A stretch of DNA of 64,000 bases. Source: Takakia lepidozioides (Eukaryota; Streptophyta; Takakiopsida; Takakiales; Takakiaceae). The notes under the pieces were generated by a model. That model saw only the letters and a program-made list of their open reading frames with translations, was not told the origin of the DNA and made no database searches. The stretch covers positions 1,488,001-1,552,000 of the forward strand of contig CM060734.1 of assembly GCA_030704615.1 (NCBI GenBank), in the 5' to 3' direction. The stretch's first letter is position 1. Each line of letters starts with the position of its first letter. The translations under genes and the position numbers were made by a program. This document shows, one piece after another, positions 63,769 through 64,000 of this stretch.

Positions 63769-64000
63769 GATTGTCATGGCTATAACAGGAGCAATTTCTC
63801 TCCTTTACTCGCATTACCTGTTTTTTTGCTTCGTATCGCGAGTGGGATCAGATGGCTCAAGCTGCGTCGCTTCCACAAGTCTTAAAGGTTGTAGTGGTTG
63901 CACACATCTTTGTTTGCTTTCCATAGCATGCTTGACAGCGATAGCAAGCACGCACACCTGCTGATACTTGATGCATCCTCACTAACTGGCACCTTTGTGG
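63769..64000. other. No feature seen
   Basis: Similarity to family A ends near 63768. The rest of the window shows no motif or match. Confidence 0.4.

Overview
The window looks like a piece of a large, repeat-rich plant nuclear genome, most likely a non-seed land plant (fern, lycophyte or bryophyte grade). The evidence is tRNA-iMet-primed chromoviruses with C-terminal chromodomains, a Tat/Athila-like Ty3/gypsy family, plant-type PLS pentatricopeptide (PPR) modules, tRNA-derived SINE copies and RNase H-bearing LINEs. The organism call is inference. No rRNA, tRNA, CRISPR or operon structure was seen, and no intact host gene is convincing. Almost everything is mobile DNA or its debris.

Layout. 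(1) 1-12556: a scrambled mosaic of one Ty3/gypsy family, 'family A'. Plus-strand fragments (INT, LTR piece, RT, gag, PR-RT-RNase H) meet minus-strand copies head to head near 5980, giving a 2.4-kb inverted repeat. The minus arm keeps an intact 802-codon PR-RT-RNase H frame (5969-8377). A 964-bp LTR (10572-11535) has a PBS and leader on one side and the downstream accessory ORF of another copy on the other. (2) 12560-14955: a degraded coding region with possible N4/N6-type DNA methyltransferase traits, then a LINE fragment. (3) 14960-25500: no intact genes, but many repeats: a 140-bp palindrome-bearing tandem repeat, an array of GCGACCGCC hairpins, SINE copies, unidentified coding remnants, a 270-bp tandem duplication and a 120-bp satellite. 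(4) 25505-37210: two LINE remnants in opposite orientations, with a complete young chromovirus ('element D', 27420-34389, LTRs 724/723 bp, TSD CACGT) between them. (5) 37388-41695: small remnants, including near-identical PPR modules. (6) 41736-44562: 3' half of a second chromovirus ('family C'). (7) 44563-56577: the most complete family A copy, on the minus strand, with LTR, a ~4.2-kb accessory ORF, INT, RNase H, RT, PR, gag and an upstream ORF. (8) 56670-64000: an inverted family A LTR piece, an unidentified ORF, a plus-strand 5' half of family C, and another family A accessory-ORF fragment.

How the parts relate. Family A in coding order is: LTR, a PBS that is not iMet-type, a leader ORF, gag with three CCHC knuckles, PR, RT (FLDD), RNase H, INT, a CACAG-rich variable repeat, a long sense accessory ORF with its own CCHC knuckle and coiled coil, PPT, LTR. 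The LTR itself carries the same CACAG-type variable repeat. Several mosaic junctions show short shared sequence, as expected from microhomology-mediated template switching. Coordinates of fragment edges are by eye and may be off by several bases. Family names are mine.
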